From assembly GCA_943370455.1 (NCBI GenBank), contig CALRQW020000002.1, positions 124,001 through 188,000 on the forward strand: a DNA stretch of 64,000 bases, written 5' to 3'. Shown piece by piece: positions 33,743 through 41,689 of the stretch. The position numbers and the translations under genes are program-made. This stretch comes from Vulcanococcus sp943370455 (GTDB lineage Bacteria > Cyanobacteriota > Cyanobacteriia > PCC-6307 > Cyanobiaceae). The notes under the pieces are model-generated. The model did no database searches and was not told where the DNA came from. It saw only the letters and a program-made list of their open reading frames with translations. Numbering within the stretch: position 1 is the stretch's first letter; every line of letters begins with the position of its first letter.

Positions 33743-34702
33743 ATGTTCAAGTTCCCCCAACGCGGCCGAGAACGTTCGGCCGCCGTGCTGGCCGGCATCG
33801 GCCTGGCCCTGGCTCCGGCGGCCCTCCCCTCACTCAGTCCGGCACTGGCTCCGCTGCCGGCTGTGCAAGCCCAGCAGAACACCAAACCGGTGCTGCGCAT
33901 CGGTGCCATTCCCGATCAGCAGCCGGAGAAGCTGAACCGGCTCTACGGGCTCGTGGCCAATGAGCTGAGCAAACAACTCGGGGTGAAGGTGCAGTACGTG
34001 CCCGTCACCAACTACGCCGCAGCGGTGAGCGCCTTCCGCACCGGCAACCTCGATCTGGTGTGGTTCGGCGGCCTCACGGGCGTGCAAGCCCGCCTGCAGA
34101 AGCCCGGCGCCAAGGTGCTCGCCCAGCGCGACATCGACGCCTCCTTCCACACAATCTTCATCGCCAACACCAAAAGCGGGCTGAAGCCGGTCACCACCGT
34201 GCAGGGGCTGAGCCAGCTCAAGGGCAAACGCTTCACCTTCGGCTCCGAGAGCTCCACCTCCGGCCGGTTGATGCCGCAATACTTCCTCGGCCAGGCCGGG
34301 GTGAAACCCACTCAGTTCGCCGGCGGCGCTCCGGGCTTCAGCGGCAGCCATGACGCCACCATCGCCCTCGTGCAGAGCGGCGCCTACGAGGCCGGCGCCG
34401 TGAACGAGCAGGTGTGGCGCTCCAGCCTGCACAACGGCAAGGCCAATCGCTCCAAGGTGATGGCGATCTGGAAAACGCCGGGCTACCCCGACTACCACTG
34501 GATTGCGCAGCCGGATCTCGACAAGCGCTTCGGCAAGGGCTTCACCAACCGCATCCAGCAGGCGATCCTGAGCTGGCGGCCGAGCAATCCAGAGCAGAAG
34601 CAAATCCTCAGCCTGTTCGGCGCCCAGCAGTTCACCGGTGCCAAGGCCAGTGCCTACAGCCGGATCGAACAGGTGGGTCGTCAGGTCGGCCAGATCCGCT
34701 AA
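33743..34702 (+). CDS. phnD: Phosphate/phosphite/phosphonate ABC transporter, binding protein
   Basis: From ATG 33743 the protein has 319 residues: a Sec-type signal peptide (about 1-43, RERSAAVLAGIGLALAPAALPSLSPALA) and a PhnD/PtxB-like binding domain with LRIGAIPDQQPEKLNRLYGLVANELSKQLG, DLVWFGGLTGVQAR and FGSESSTSGRLMP. The STSGR segment is where ligand phosphorus groups are held in this family. A GTG at 33713 would add ten residues and is less likely. Ligand choice cannot be read from the sequence. Confidence 0.88.
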   Translation: MFKFPQRGRERSAAVLAGIGLALAPAALPSLSPALAPLPAVQAQQNTKPVLRIGAIPDQQPEKLNRLYGLVANELSKQLGVKVQYVPVTNYAAAVSAFRTGNLDLVWFGGLTGVQARLQKPGAKVLAQRDIDASFHTIFIANTKSGLKPVTTVQGLSQLKGKRFTFGSESSTSGRLMPQYFLGQAGVKPTQFAGGAPGFSGSHDATIALVQSGAYEAGAVNEQVWRSSLHNGKANRSKVMAIWKTPGYPDYHWIAQPDLDKRFGKGFTNRIQQAILSWRPSNPEQKQILSLFGAQQFTGAKASAYSRIEQVGRQVGQIR

Positions 34703-34761
34703 GGGCGGGCGTCTGAGGCCAGCAGGCAGCAGAATCGAGGGGCGAACAATCGCCCCTCCCG

Positions 34762-34989
34762 ATGACGCTGCTGCTGGATCTGGTGCTGGTGGTGGCCGGG
34801 TTGCTGCTCTGGCAGCGCAGCTGCAGCGAGGGCGACGACGTGTGGGTGCTGTTCCTGCGCTCACTGGCGGCCATCGATCTTGCCGTGATCGCCCTGGGCA
34901 ATGGCGTGCTCTGGTTGGAGATCCCCTTGCTCGTTCTGGCACTCACCTTGCCCTCGGTGAAGCGGATTGAAGGAGAGGAGAGCCGCTGA
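34762..34989 (+). CDS. Small membrane protein in the phn locus (75 aa)
   Basis: The protein is mostly hydrophobic, with three predicted helices at about 2-17, 28-45 and 47-62, separated by a Cys-containing acidic loop (RSCSEGDDVWV), and an acidic, basic C-terminal tail. I do not recognise the family. Its TGA overlaps the ATG of the next small gene, so the two are coupled. It lies between phnD and phnC, 59 nt after phnD. Confidence 0.6.
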   Translation: MTLLLDLVLVVAGLLLWQRSCSEGDDVWVLFLRSLAAIDLAVIALGNGVLWLEIPLLVLALTLPSVKRIEGEESR

Positions 34990-35075
34990 TGAATCCCCGC
35001 GGGCCCGACATCATCGAGCTGATGCTCGTGGGGCTGATCCTGGCGCTGCTGGCCTTCCGCTTCAGCACGCTCTAG
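34989..35075 (+). CDS. 28-residue one-helix microprotein in the phn locus
   Basis: This tiny frame begins MNPRGPDIIELMLVGLIL and ends in AFRFSTL, giving a polar N-terminus and one 16-residue hydrophobic helix with a positive C-terminal side. Its ATG shares a base with the TGA of the preceding 75-residue membrane protein gene (TGATG). phnC begins 23 nt later. The support is the coupling, the helix-like composition and the lack of any longer overlapping frame; no homology is claimed. Confidence 0.5.
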   Translation: MNPRGPDIIELMLVGLILALLAFRFSTL

Positions 35076-35098
35076 CCCGGCAGGCACAGTGGGAAGCC

Positions 35099-35893
35099 AT
35101 GAGGGACCCCGGCCTCAACGCAAGCGCAAGCCAGCCCAGCCCAGTGCTGGAGCTGTGCAACGTGATGGTGCCAGGCCGGCAGCTCCCCCGCCTTGAGGGC
35201 ATCCATCTGCGCCTGGAAGCCGGGGAACGGGTGGCACTGCTGGGGGCGAGCGGCGCCGGCAAGAGCACCCTGCTGGCGGTGGCGAATGGCCTGCTGCAAC
35301 CCGCCCAGGGCGAGGTGGTTTGGAGCGGCGAACGGCGGGCACGCAGCGCCCGGGCCCGGCGCCGCCAGCAGGCCCGCATCGGCACCCTCTGGCAAGACCT
35401 GCGCCTGATCGAAGAGCTCAGCGTGCAGCAGAACCTCAACTGCGGCCGGCTGGCGAGCTGGGGCTGGCCGCGAGCGCTGCTCAACCTGCTGCTGCCTTTG
35501 GAAAGTGAGGCCTGCGCCCAGGCGCTGCGCCAGGTGGATCTCGACCCCCATCTGCTCAGCCAATCGGTGGGCGAGCTCTCGGGCGGCCAGCGGCAACGGG
35601 TGGCCATCGCCCGCTTGCTGCGCCAGCAGCCCCAGCTGCTGCTGGCGGACGAACCGCTAGCCAGCCTTGATCCACGCCTGGCCCAGGAATTGCTGCAACT
35701 GCTCCTGGCGCAGGCCACAGCGCCGCGGGCGCTGCTGTTGAGCCTGCACAGGCCGGATCTGTTGCAGGGCTTCGATCGGGTGATCGGCCTGCGCCAGGGA
35801 AGGATCTGCTGGGACCGCCCCGTAGCGCAGCTGCAAACCTCAGACCTTGAGGCCCTCTACGCCGGTATCGCAGAACCCAGCCTCGCCCGATGA
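35099..35893 (+). CDS. phnC: Phosphonate-type ABC transporter ATP-binding protein
   Basis: The 264-residue ATPase has Walker A GASGAGKST (49-57), Q-loop TLWQDLRLIEELSVQQNL, signature GELSGGQRQRVAIARLL and Walker B LLLADEPLASLD. The RLIEELSVxxNL piece after the Q-loop resembles PhnC. Start ATG 35099. Its stop overlaps the phnE start by 4 nt (ATGA). It energises the permease encoded next. Confidence 0.87.
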   Translation: MRDPGLNASASQPSPVLELCNVMVPGRQLPRLEGIHLRLEAGERVALLGASGAGKSTLLAVANGLLQPAQGEVVWSGERRARSARARRRQQARIGTLWQDLRLIEELSVQQNLNCGRLASWGWPRALLNLLLPLESEACAQALRQVDLDPHLLSQSVGELSGGQRQRVAIARLLRQQPQLLLADEPLASLDPRLAQELLQLLLAQATAPRALLLSLHRPDLLQGFDRVIGLRQGRICWDRPVAQLQTSDLEALYAGIAEPSLAR

Positions 35894-37431
35894 AACCCGC
35901 TGCGCCGCTGCTGCTGCTGTTGCCCGCGCTGGTACTCCTGCCGCTGCTGGTGTTGCTGCCGGGGCTGGTGCATGGCGGCGGCTGGGATCTGATCGGCCAG
36001 TTTCTGCTGGCCGCGGTGCAGCCCTCGACCGATCCGGTGGTCCTGGAGTCGCTGCTGCGGGGCCTGGGGGTGACCGCGGGCATGGCCCTGCTCGGCTGGT
36101 GCGCCAGCCTGCTGATCGGCATCGCCGCAGGCCTGGCCAGCTCCCGCCTGCTCTGGCGCACTCTGATCGGCCACAGCTGGCCGGCGGAAGGCATCCGGCG
36201 CCTGCTGGCGATTCCGCGCTCGATTCATGAACTGATCTGGGGCCTGCTGCTCCTGCAGGTGATTGGCCTGCAACCGGTGATCGCCGTAATCGCCATCGCC
36301 ATTCCCTATGGGGCCCTGGTGGCGCGGGTGGTGAGTGATCTGCTCGACAGCCTTAACGAACGCAACTTGCAAGCCCTGATGGCCGCCGGCACGGCCCCGC
36401 CCGCGGCGCTGCTCTCGGCGATGGGACCACCGCTGCTGCCGGGCTTGATCAGCTATGGCGGCTACCGGCTCGAATGCGCCCTGCGCAGCGCCACCCTGCT
36501 TGGGGTGTTTGGTCTGGGGGGCCTGGGCAACGAGCTGCTGCTCACCCTGCAATCGCTGCAGTTCCACGAACTGTGGAGCGGCCTTTGGCTGCTGCTGGCG
36601 GTGATGTTGAGCCTGGAGGCGGTGATCGGAGCCCTGCGGCGGCGCTGGGGCATGCCGGGCCGCTTCAGCCTGCGGGCGGCCGGTGTGGGGCGCCGCGGCC
36701 GGGAGCTGGTGCTGGCTGGCCTGCTGTTGGTGCCGCTGGTGTTTGGAGTGGGGCGAGCCCTGGCGATCGAACCTGCGGCACTGCTGCACTGGCAGGCACT
36801 GCCTCCGTTGGCACCGGGCGGCTGGCAGGAAGCTCTGGCCCTGCCCTGGCCTTCGCTGGTGTTCAACACGGTGCTGCTCACGCTCCTGGCGGCCGCCCTG
36901 GCGGTTGGGGTAGCACCGCTGCTCTTGCTGCTCGTGGCCCCGTGGCCTTGGGGCCAACGCCTGCTGCAGCTCATCTGGGCTATTGGTCGGCTCTGGCCGC
37001 CGCCACTCACGGCCCTACTGCTGCTGTTTGTGCTCAAGCCCGGCGTGATCACCGCCGCCCTAGCTCTTGGCTTTCACAACCTCGGCATCCTGGGGCGCCT
37101 GCTGCTGGAGGGCAGCGAAGCGGCCGGGCCCCAGCGACAGGAGGCCCTGCGCTGCAGCGGCACCGGCCCCCGCCTCGCGCTGCTCTACGGGCGATTCAGC
37201 GGCCTGGCCCGCTCCTACCTGGCCTACGGCGCCTATCGCGCCGATGTGATCCTGCGCGAAACAGTGGTGGTGGGTCTGGTGGCGGGCACCGGGCTGGGCA
37301 CCCAGCTCAACCAAAGCCTGAGCGCCTTTGCCTTTGATCAGTTGTTGCTGCTGCTGGTGGCTTACGCGGCGCTCACCCTGCTGGGGGAAGATCTCAGCGA
37401 CCGCGCCCGCCAACGGCTGCTGCAGCAATGA
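35890..37431 (+). CDS. phnE: Phosphonate-type ABC permease, two fused PhnE domains
   Basis: The 513-residue protein has about twelve hydrophobic segments and two copies of the permease core. The first EAA-like loop is AAGTAPPAALLSAMGPPLLPGLISYGGYRLECALRSATLLGVFG (about 161-205) and the second is RCSGTGPRLALLYGRFSGLARSYLAYGAYRADVILRETVVVG (about 420-461). Single PhnE proteins have roughly 260-290 residues, so this is a fused pair able to form a full channel alone. It overlaps phnC by 4 nt and the SGNH gene by 4 nt. Confidence 0.85.
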   Translation: MKPAAPLLLLLPALVLLPLLVLLPGLVHGGGWDLIGQFLLAAVQPSTDPVVLESLLRGLGVTAGMALLGWCASLLIGIAAGLASSRLLWRTLIGHSWPAEGIRRLLAIPRSIHELIWGLLLLQVIGLQPVIAVIAIAIPYGALVARVVSDLLDSLNERNLQALMAAGTAPPAALLSAMGPPLLPGLISYGGYRLECALRSATLLGVFGLGGLGNELLLTLQSLQFHELWSGLWLLLAVMLSLEAVIGALRRRWGMPGRFSLRAAGVGRRGRELVLAGLLLVPLVFGVGRALAIEPAALLHWQALPPLAPGGWQEALALPWPSLVFNTVLLTLLAAALAVGVAPLLLLLVAPWPWGQRLLQLIWAIGRLWPPPLTALLLLFVLKPGVITAALALGFHNLGILGRLLLEGSEAAGPQRQEALRCSGTGPRLALLYGRFSGLARSYLAYGAYRADVILRETVVVGLVAGTGLGTQLNQSLSAFAFDQLLLLLVAYAALTLLGEDLSDRARQRLLQQ

Positions 37432-38105
37432 GTCTTCCGATCCCCCGCAAGCTGATCGTGCTTGGCGACAGCGGTGTGGTGGGCTGGGGTGATCCGGAGG
37501 AGGGCGGCTGGTGCGAACGCTTGCGCCGCCACTGGATGGGGCTGCCCAACGGCCCTGTGCTTTATCCGCTGGGGGTGCGCGGCGATGGCCTGGAGCGGGT
37601 GGCGGCACGGCTCCACAGCGAAGTGAGCTGCCGCGGCGAACTGCGCCGCCAACACCCCCAGGGAATCCTGCTGGCCATGGGCCTCAACGATTGCGCCCGC
37701 GTCGGCCGCGCCGATGGCCGACCGCAACTGGATGCCGATGGCTTTCTGTTTGGCCTGCAGCAATTGCTCATTCAGGCCAAAACGCTGGCACCGGTGCTGG
37801 TGCTGGGGCTCACGCCTGTGGATGAAGCGGTGATGCCCTACGCCGATGTGCTCTGGTACCAGCTCGAGCAGGTGCGCCGCTACGAAGCGCTGCTGGAGGA
37901 GGCCTGCCTGGAGGCGGATGTGCCGTTCCTGCCCCTGCTCAACGGCCTACTGCAAGACCCCGGCTGGCTGCAGTGGTTGTGCAGCGACGGCATCCACCTC
38001 AACAGCGAGGGGCACCGCCAGGTGTATCAACGCGTGCGCCACTGGCCAGCCCTGTTGCGGTGGGCCGATCTGCAACCGCTCGGCAGCAGCAGCGTCAGCT
38101 TCTGA
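37428..38105 (+). CDS. SGNH/GDSL-family hydrolase
   Basis: The 225-residue protein has the four SGNH blocks: LIVLGDSGVVGWGD (catalytic Ser in block I), GVRGDG (block II Gly), LLAMGLNDCA (block III Asn) and SDGIHLNSEGH (block V Asp and His). There is no signal peptide, so it is cytoplasmic. The start overlaps the end of phnE by four bases, giving strong coupling to the transporter. An ester-type substrate linked to imported phosphorus compounds is a context inference; nothing in the sequence names it. Confidence 0.85.
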   Translation: MSLPIPRKLIVLGDSGVVGWGDPEEGGWCERLRRHWMGLPNGPVLYPLGVRGDGLERVAARLHSEVSCRGELRRQHPQGILLAMGLNDCARVGRADGRPQLDADGFLFGLQQLLIQAKTLAPVLVLGLTPVDEAVMPYADVLWYQLEQVRRYEALLEEACLEADVPFLPLLNGLLQDPGWLQWLCSDGIHLNSEGHRQVYQRVRHWPALLRWADLQPLGSSSVSF

Positions 38106-38222
38106 GCACAGCTCCACAGGAAGGTCCCTCCCCCAGCTGAGGGATGCTGCCTCCACCGCCAAGGGGAGGACTGAGCAGGCCGCGGCGAACGAGCGTGAAA
38201 ACACACAACCGCTCTAAGCCCC

Positions 38223-39014
38223 ATGCACTCCTTTGAGCCCCGCGCCGACTTCAGCCAGCGCAATGCCGCCCTGCTGGCGGCCTACCAGCACTGCCGCAGC
38301 ACCGCCAACCGCAACGCCTTAATCCACGCCAACTTGCCGCTGGTGTGGCGGGTGGCGCGCCAGGAATCCCAGCGCAGCGGCCACAGCTTCGAAGACCTCA
38401 GCCAAGAAGGCTGTCTGGGGCTGATCAAAGCGGTTGAGCGCTTCGATCCCAGCCGCGGCCACAGCCTCAGCACAGCGGCTGTGCCCTGGATCCGTGGAGC
38501 CATTCGCCACTACCTGCGCGATCGCTCCCACACCATCAGCGGCAGCCATCACCTGCTGGATCTGTACCGCCGGGGCCAGGCGTTGCAGCTGCAGCGCCAG
38601 CAGCAGGGCCTGCAGCCCCTGCCTGCTGTGGCCCTCGCCACTGAGCTGGGCTGCAGCCTGGAGCGCTGGGAGCTGGCCCTGGCGCGGCGACGCAGCTTGC
38701 AACTGGCCAGCCTGGAGCAACCTCAGTTTGATGACGAGGGCGAGCTCTCGCCCCTGGTGGAGCAACTGCGCGACACCCGCGTGCACGAGCGCTACGCGCG
38801 GGTGATCGGTTGGGAACAGCGGCGGCACCTCTGGCGTGTGCTGCGCCGGTTCGAGCGCCAGCAGCGCCGCTTGATCCTGGCGCGGCTGCTGCAGAACCTC
38901 ACCTGGCGGCAGCTCGCCCAGGGCAGTGGGCTGAGCCCCAAAGCCATGCAACGCCGCGGTGAGCGCCTGCTGCTCGAGCTGCGCCAGCAGCTCAATCCCC
39001 TGCTGAGCCACTGA
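38223..39014 (+). CDS. Alternative RNA polymerase sigma factor (sigma-70 family)
   Basis: The 263-residue protein has a region 2 that includes LIHANLPLVWRVARQESQRSGHSFEDLSQEGCLGLIKAVERFDPSRGHSLSTAAVPWIRGAIRHYLRD, with the usual EDLxQEGxLGL and PWIRxAI core and -10 recognition surface. A region 3-like part follows. The C-terminal region 4 (about 215-258, RQLAQGSGLSPKAMQRRGERLL) has a helix-turn-helix. It lacks region 1 and is shorter than the housekeeping factor, fitting a group 3 or divergent alternative sigma. Its regulon cannot be inferred from this window. Confidence 0.8.
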   Translation: MHSFEPRADFSQRNAALLAAYQHCRSTANRNALIHANLPLVWRVARQESQRSGHSFEDLSQEGCLGLIKAVERFDPSRGHSLSTAAVPWIRGAIRHYLRDRSHTISGSHHLLDLYRRGQALQLQRQQQGLQPLPAVALATELGCSLERWELALARRRSLQLASLEQPQFDDEGELSPLVEQLRDTRVHERYARVIGWEQRRHLWRVLRRFERQQRRLILARLLQNLTWRQLAQGSGLSPKAMQRRGERLLLELRQQLNPLLSH

Positions 39015-39039
39015 GGAGGTCAGACCGTAGCCCGAGGGC

Positions 39040-39804
39040 TCAGCCCCAACCCAGCCACTCCGCCGCCGCCATCGCCACCACGGCGGCGATCGTGGTTTGC
39101 AAGGCGTTCACCAGCTCGTTGCTGAGCCAAACGCAACGCTGCTGCAGCCCCGCGCCGATCAGGCTTTCCAGCAGGGTGGCCAGCAACCCCACCAGCGAGA
39201 CCAGCCACCAGGCACCTGCCCCTTGCAACAGGCCCAGCTGCAGCATCACCAGCGCCATCAGGCCACTGCCCAGCAGGCTGGCGGCAGTGCCTTCCAGGGA
39301 GATCGCACCCTCAGTGCCGGGAGGCACCGGCTTGAGGGTGGTGATCAGCACGGTGTGGCGGCCCCAGCGCTTGCCGATCTCGCTGCCGAAGGTATCGGCC
39401 AACTTGGCGCTGAAGCTGGCGGCAAAGCCAAGCCGCAGCAAGGTGACAGGCGCCGATGGCAGCAGACTGAGCAGCGCCAGGGCCGCCCCAGTGGCCGCAG
39501 ATCCCCACACGTTTTCGGGGCCGCGGCGGCCGCCGCGCGATTCCGCCAGCCCCTCGGCCTGCTTGCGGCGAAAGCCAAGCCGGGTCACGAGCGAGCCAAG
39601 GCCCAGGTAAAGCACCACCGCCCACCAGCCCGGCCAATCCAGGCTGCCCAGCAGCAGCGTGCCCAAGATGCCGGCATGCACCCAGCCCGAGCGCGTGAGA
39701 AGGGGCAGGCGCTGGGCCATGGAGATCAGCGCCGCATTGATCAGCAGCGCGAGGGCCCAGTGCTGAAGCCGATCGCCACTGAGCAGAACCTGAAGCTCCA
39801 GCAT
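39040..39804 (-). CDS. DUF92 / TIGR00297 membrane protein (VTE6-like)
   Basis: From ATG 39804 the protein has 254 residues and about seven hydrophobic segments. GWVHAGILGTLLLG, ASFSAKLADTFGSEIGKRWGRHTVLITTLKPVPPGTEGAISLEGTAASLLG is the family core, with conserved Asp, Ser and charged loop residues. Plant VTE6, a member, is a phytyl-phosphate kinase that reuses phytol from chlorophyll for tocopherol. The same role here is family-based inference. The frame continues upstream antisense to the next gene, which I do not count as coding. It is convergent with the sigma factor gene. Confidence 0.75.
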   Translation of the reverse strand: MLELQVLLSGDRLQHWALALLINAALISMAQRLPLLTRSGWVHAGILGTLLLGSLDWPGWWAVVLYLGLGSLVTRLGFRRKQAEGLAESRGGRRGPENVWGSAATGAALALLSLLPSAPVTLLRLGFAASFSAKLADTFGSEIGKRWGRHTVLITTLKPVPPGTEGAISLEGTAASLLGSGLMALVMLQLGLLQGAGAWWLVSLVGLLATLLESLIGAGLQQRCVWLSNELVNALQTTIAAVVAMAAAEWLGWG

Positions 39805-39948
39805 CCCCAGCAGACCCGCGCAAGGCCGACGCAACACAGGCCCCAGCTCAACACAACCACGCCCGCTTCTGTTGCACTGCCCTAAGGGAGGTGCCCTCCA
39901 GCACCGCTGGCGACGGATAATCCAGCCATCCGCCTCACAACCGGCGCC

Positions 39949-40341
39949 ATGGTGTTCAACCGCAAGGGCAGCTTCTTCCTCAACCTCGATGAGAAGGCCC
40001 CCGCGACGCCGGCAGTGGTGGCTCCAGTAGCCAAGCCCAGCAAGGCCGCCAAGAAGCCTGAGGCCAAAACTGACGCACCGGTGAAGGCGGCCGCCAAGGC
40101 TGAGGCGCCTGCAGCTGAAGCCCCCGCCCCTGCAGCCGCGGGCGGCAAGGTGCTCACCACTGCCGAAGCCATCGCCGCTGAACTGGCTGCCGAGCAAGCC
40201 GCCAAGCCAGCCGCCACCCTCTCCACCTTCGCTCCCGAGTGCGTCACCGCCGGTGGCGCGCTGCCCATGCGCCGCCGCCGCGGCGGAGCCAACCTGGCGG
40301 GTTTCCGCAGCATGGCCGGAGGCTTGTTCGGCAAGAAGTAA
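39949..40341 (+). CDS. Ala/Lys/Pro-rich small basic protein
   Basis: The 130-residue protein begins MVFNRKGSFFLNLDEKAP, has a long Ala/Lys/Pro low-complexity middle (about 15-70), then TAEAIAAELAAEQAAK, a conserved-looking FAPECVTAGGALPMRRRRGGANLAGFRSMAGGLF end. The ends look conserved while the middle is disordered. Similar cyanobacterial proteins are annotated only as hypothetical. A perfect 12-bp inverted repeat begins 19 nt after its stop. Confidence 0.65.
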   Translation: MVFNRKGSFFLNLDEKAPATPAVVAPVAKPSKAAKKPEAKTDAPVKAAAKAEAPAAEAPAPAAAGGKVLTTAEAIAAELAAEQAAKPAATLSTFAPECVTAGGALPMRRRRGGANLAGFRSMAGGLFGKK

Positions 40342-40360
40342 TTCGGCTCCATGCGTGATC

Positions 40361-40397
40361 GTGCTCAGCCAGCGGCAGCGCGCCACTGGCTGAGCAC
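40361..40397. terminator. 12-bp inverted repeat between two convergent genes
   Basis: GTGCTCAGCCAG and its exact complement are separated by 13 nt. The left arm contains the stop codon of the convergent rsmE gene (TCA at 40365-40367), and the element lies 19 nt after the stop of the plus-strand gene. No T-run follows on either strand. It probably acts as an end-of-transcript structure, for which the sequence gives positional support only. Confidence 0.45.
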
Positions 40398-41138
40398 TGC
40401 AGCCCCGGCTACGCAGGCCGTGGAACTGCGCAGGATCGTGGAACCCAGCTGAACGGAGGTCCATCCGGCTGCTGCAGCATGCTCTTCTTCAGCAGGGCTC
40501 CAGCCACCTTCGGGCCCGCAGGCCAGCCACACCTCCTGGAGGGATTGGCCAGCTTCAGCTGCGTTGTGGAGCGCTTCGATAAGCCGCGGCAAGCCCTCCT
40601 GACGGGTAGTCGCCCAAAACCGAGCCACCGCCGCTGGTGAAGCGGGAGGCTCCAAGCGCAACAACTCCACCAGCGGCGTGGGGGGATCGAGTTGCGGCAG
40701 CCACAGCCGCTCGCATTGCTCCGCCGCTTCCTCAGCGATGGTGTGCCAGCGATCGGGCCGCAGCTGCCCCAGCACCGCTGTTCGCTCACAGGTGATCGGC
40801 ACCAGGCGATCCACGCCGAGCTCCACCGCCATCCGCACCACCAGCTCAAAATCCCGTTTCACCACGGCAGCCAGCAGCACCAGCGCTGGCCGCGGGGGAG
40901 GCGCATGCAAGAGAGGCTGCTCGAGCGGCTGCAGCAAACGGGCCTGGTTGTGATCCAGCAGCTCCGCATCCCAGAGATGGCCGGCACCATCCACCACGGC
41001 GAAACGGTCGCCTGGGCTATAGCGCAGCACTTTGCGGAGGTAGCGGCTGTGCTCCGGGCTCAAGGCCAGGCAGCCCTGAGAATCGAGTTCCCGCAGCCGC
41101 GCCGGCGGGATCAGCACACGCCGCCGTTCCCGGGCCAT
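40365..41138 (-). CDS. rsmE: 16S rRNA m3U1498 methyltransferase RsmE
   Basis: RsmE methylates U1498 of 16S rRNA. The 257-residue protein has an N-terminal PUA-like domain (about 10-70, HSRYLRKVLRYSPGDRFAVVDG) and a SPOUT knot domain with the closing motifs GPEGGWSPAEEEHA and LGSTILRSSTACVAG. The length fits the family. It follows the DUF3531 gene on the same strand with 2 nt between stop and start, so the two are co-transcribed. Confidence 0.92.
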   Translation of the reverse strand: MARERRRVLIPPARLRELDSQGCLALSPEHSRYLRKVLRYSPGDRFAVVDGAGHLWDAELLDHNQARLLQPLEQPLLHAPPPRPALVLLAAVVKRDFELVVRMAVELGVDRLVPITCERTAVLGQLRPDRWHTIAEEAAEQCERLWLPQLDPPTPLVELLRLEPPASPAAVARFWATTRQEGLPRLIEALHNAAEAGQSLQEVWLACGPEGGWSPAEEEHAAAAGWTSVQLGSTILRSSTACVAGAAVLSQWRAAAG

Positions 41139-41140
41139 CG

Positions 41141-41602
41141 TCAGGCGTCGGGGTCCGAAAGGCTGGTGAAGGGGTTGTCGGGGTGATCCTCCACGGGCCA
41201 GTCGTCGTTTACACCACCGATCAGCACCTCCTGAATCTCCACCACATCGGTGTCGAGCTGGCGCAGGGTGTTGATCAGCACGTCCAGGGCCAGAGCATCA
41301 CTGGTGCCGAGATCAAGCCAACAGCGAGCCCATTCGCTGCGGTATTCGATCTCGCCCATGTTGTGCATCAGGGCCGGCATGGCCCGCGCCGCCATGTCGG
41401 TGTCGTAGGCCATGCCGCTCAGCTCAGCGCCCTCGTCCTGCACTTGGAGGTTCTCAGCGTTGAAACCGCCGAGCTTGCCGAGGAAAAACCAGCTGTCGAA
41501 CACCGTGTCGATGTAGCCGCGCTCTCCCTGGCCGGGGGCATGGCTGAAGCGCAGCCAGATCCAGCAGTTGAAGGGATCAAATTCGCGGAAGCGGATCTCC
41601 AT
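41141..41602 (-). CDS. DUF3531 family protein
   Basis: The 153-residue protein begins MEIRFREFDPFNCWIWLRF and contains ERGYIDTVFDSWFFLGKLGGFNAENLQVQ, then ARCWLDLGTSDALALDVLINTLRQL. This is the DUF3531 pattern, present in cyanobacteria and plastid-bearing eukaryotes, where members have been connected to chloroplast RNA or protein maturation. It has no membrane segment. It is coupled to rsmE. Confidence 0.78.
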   Translation of the reverse strand: MEIRFREFDPFNCWIWLRFSHAPGQGERGYIDTVFDSWFFLGKLGGFNAENLQVQDEGAELSGMAYDTDMAARAMPALMHNMGEIEYRSEWARCWLDLGTSDALALDVLINTLRQLDTDVVEIQEVLIGGVNDDWPVEDHPDNPFTSLSDPDA

Positions 41603-41689
41603 CGGGCCAGGCGCAGCGCAGCATTGCCACCATCAAACATGTTGGGGGCACCCGCAGACTGGGGGCACCTGCAAACCAAAGCGCCTTCG

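Noticed and set aside
39805..40464. Upstream continuation of the DUF92 frame
   Set aside because: It runs antisense through the small gene at 39949 and into rsmE. DUF92 homology starts at ATG 39804.
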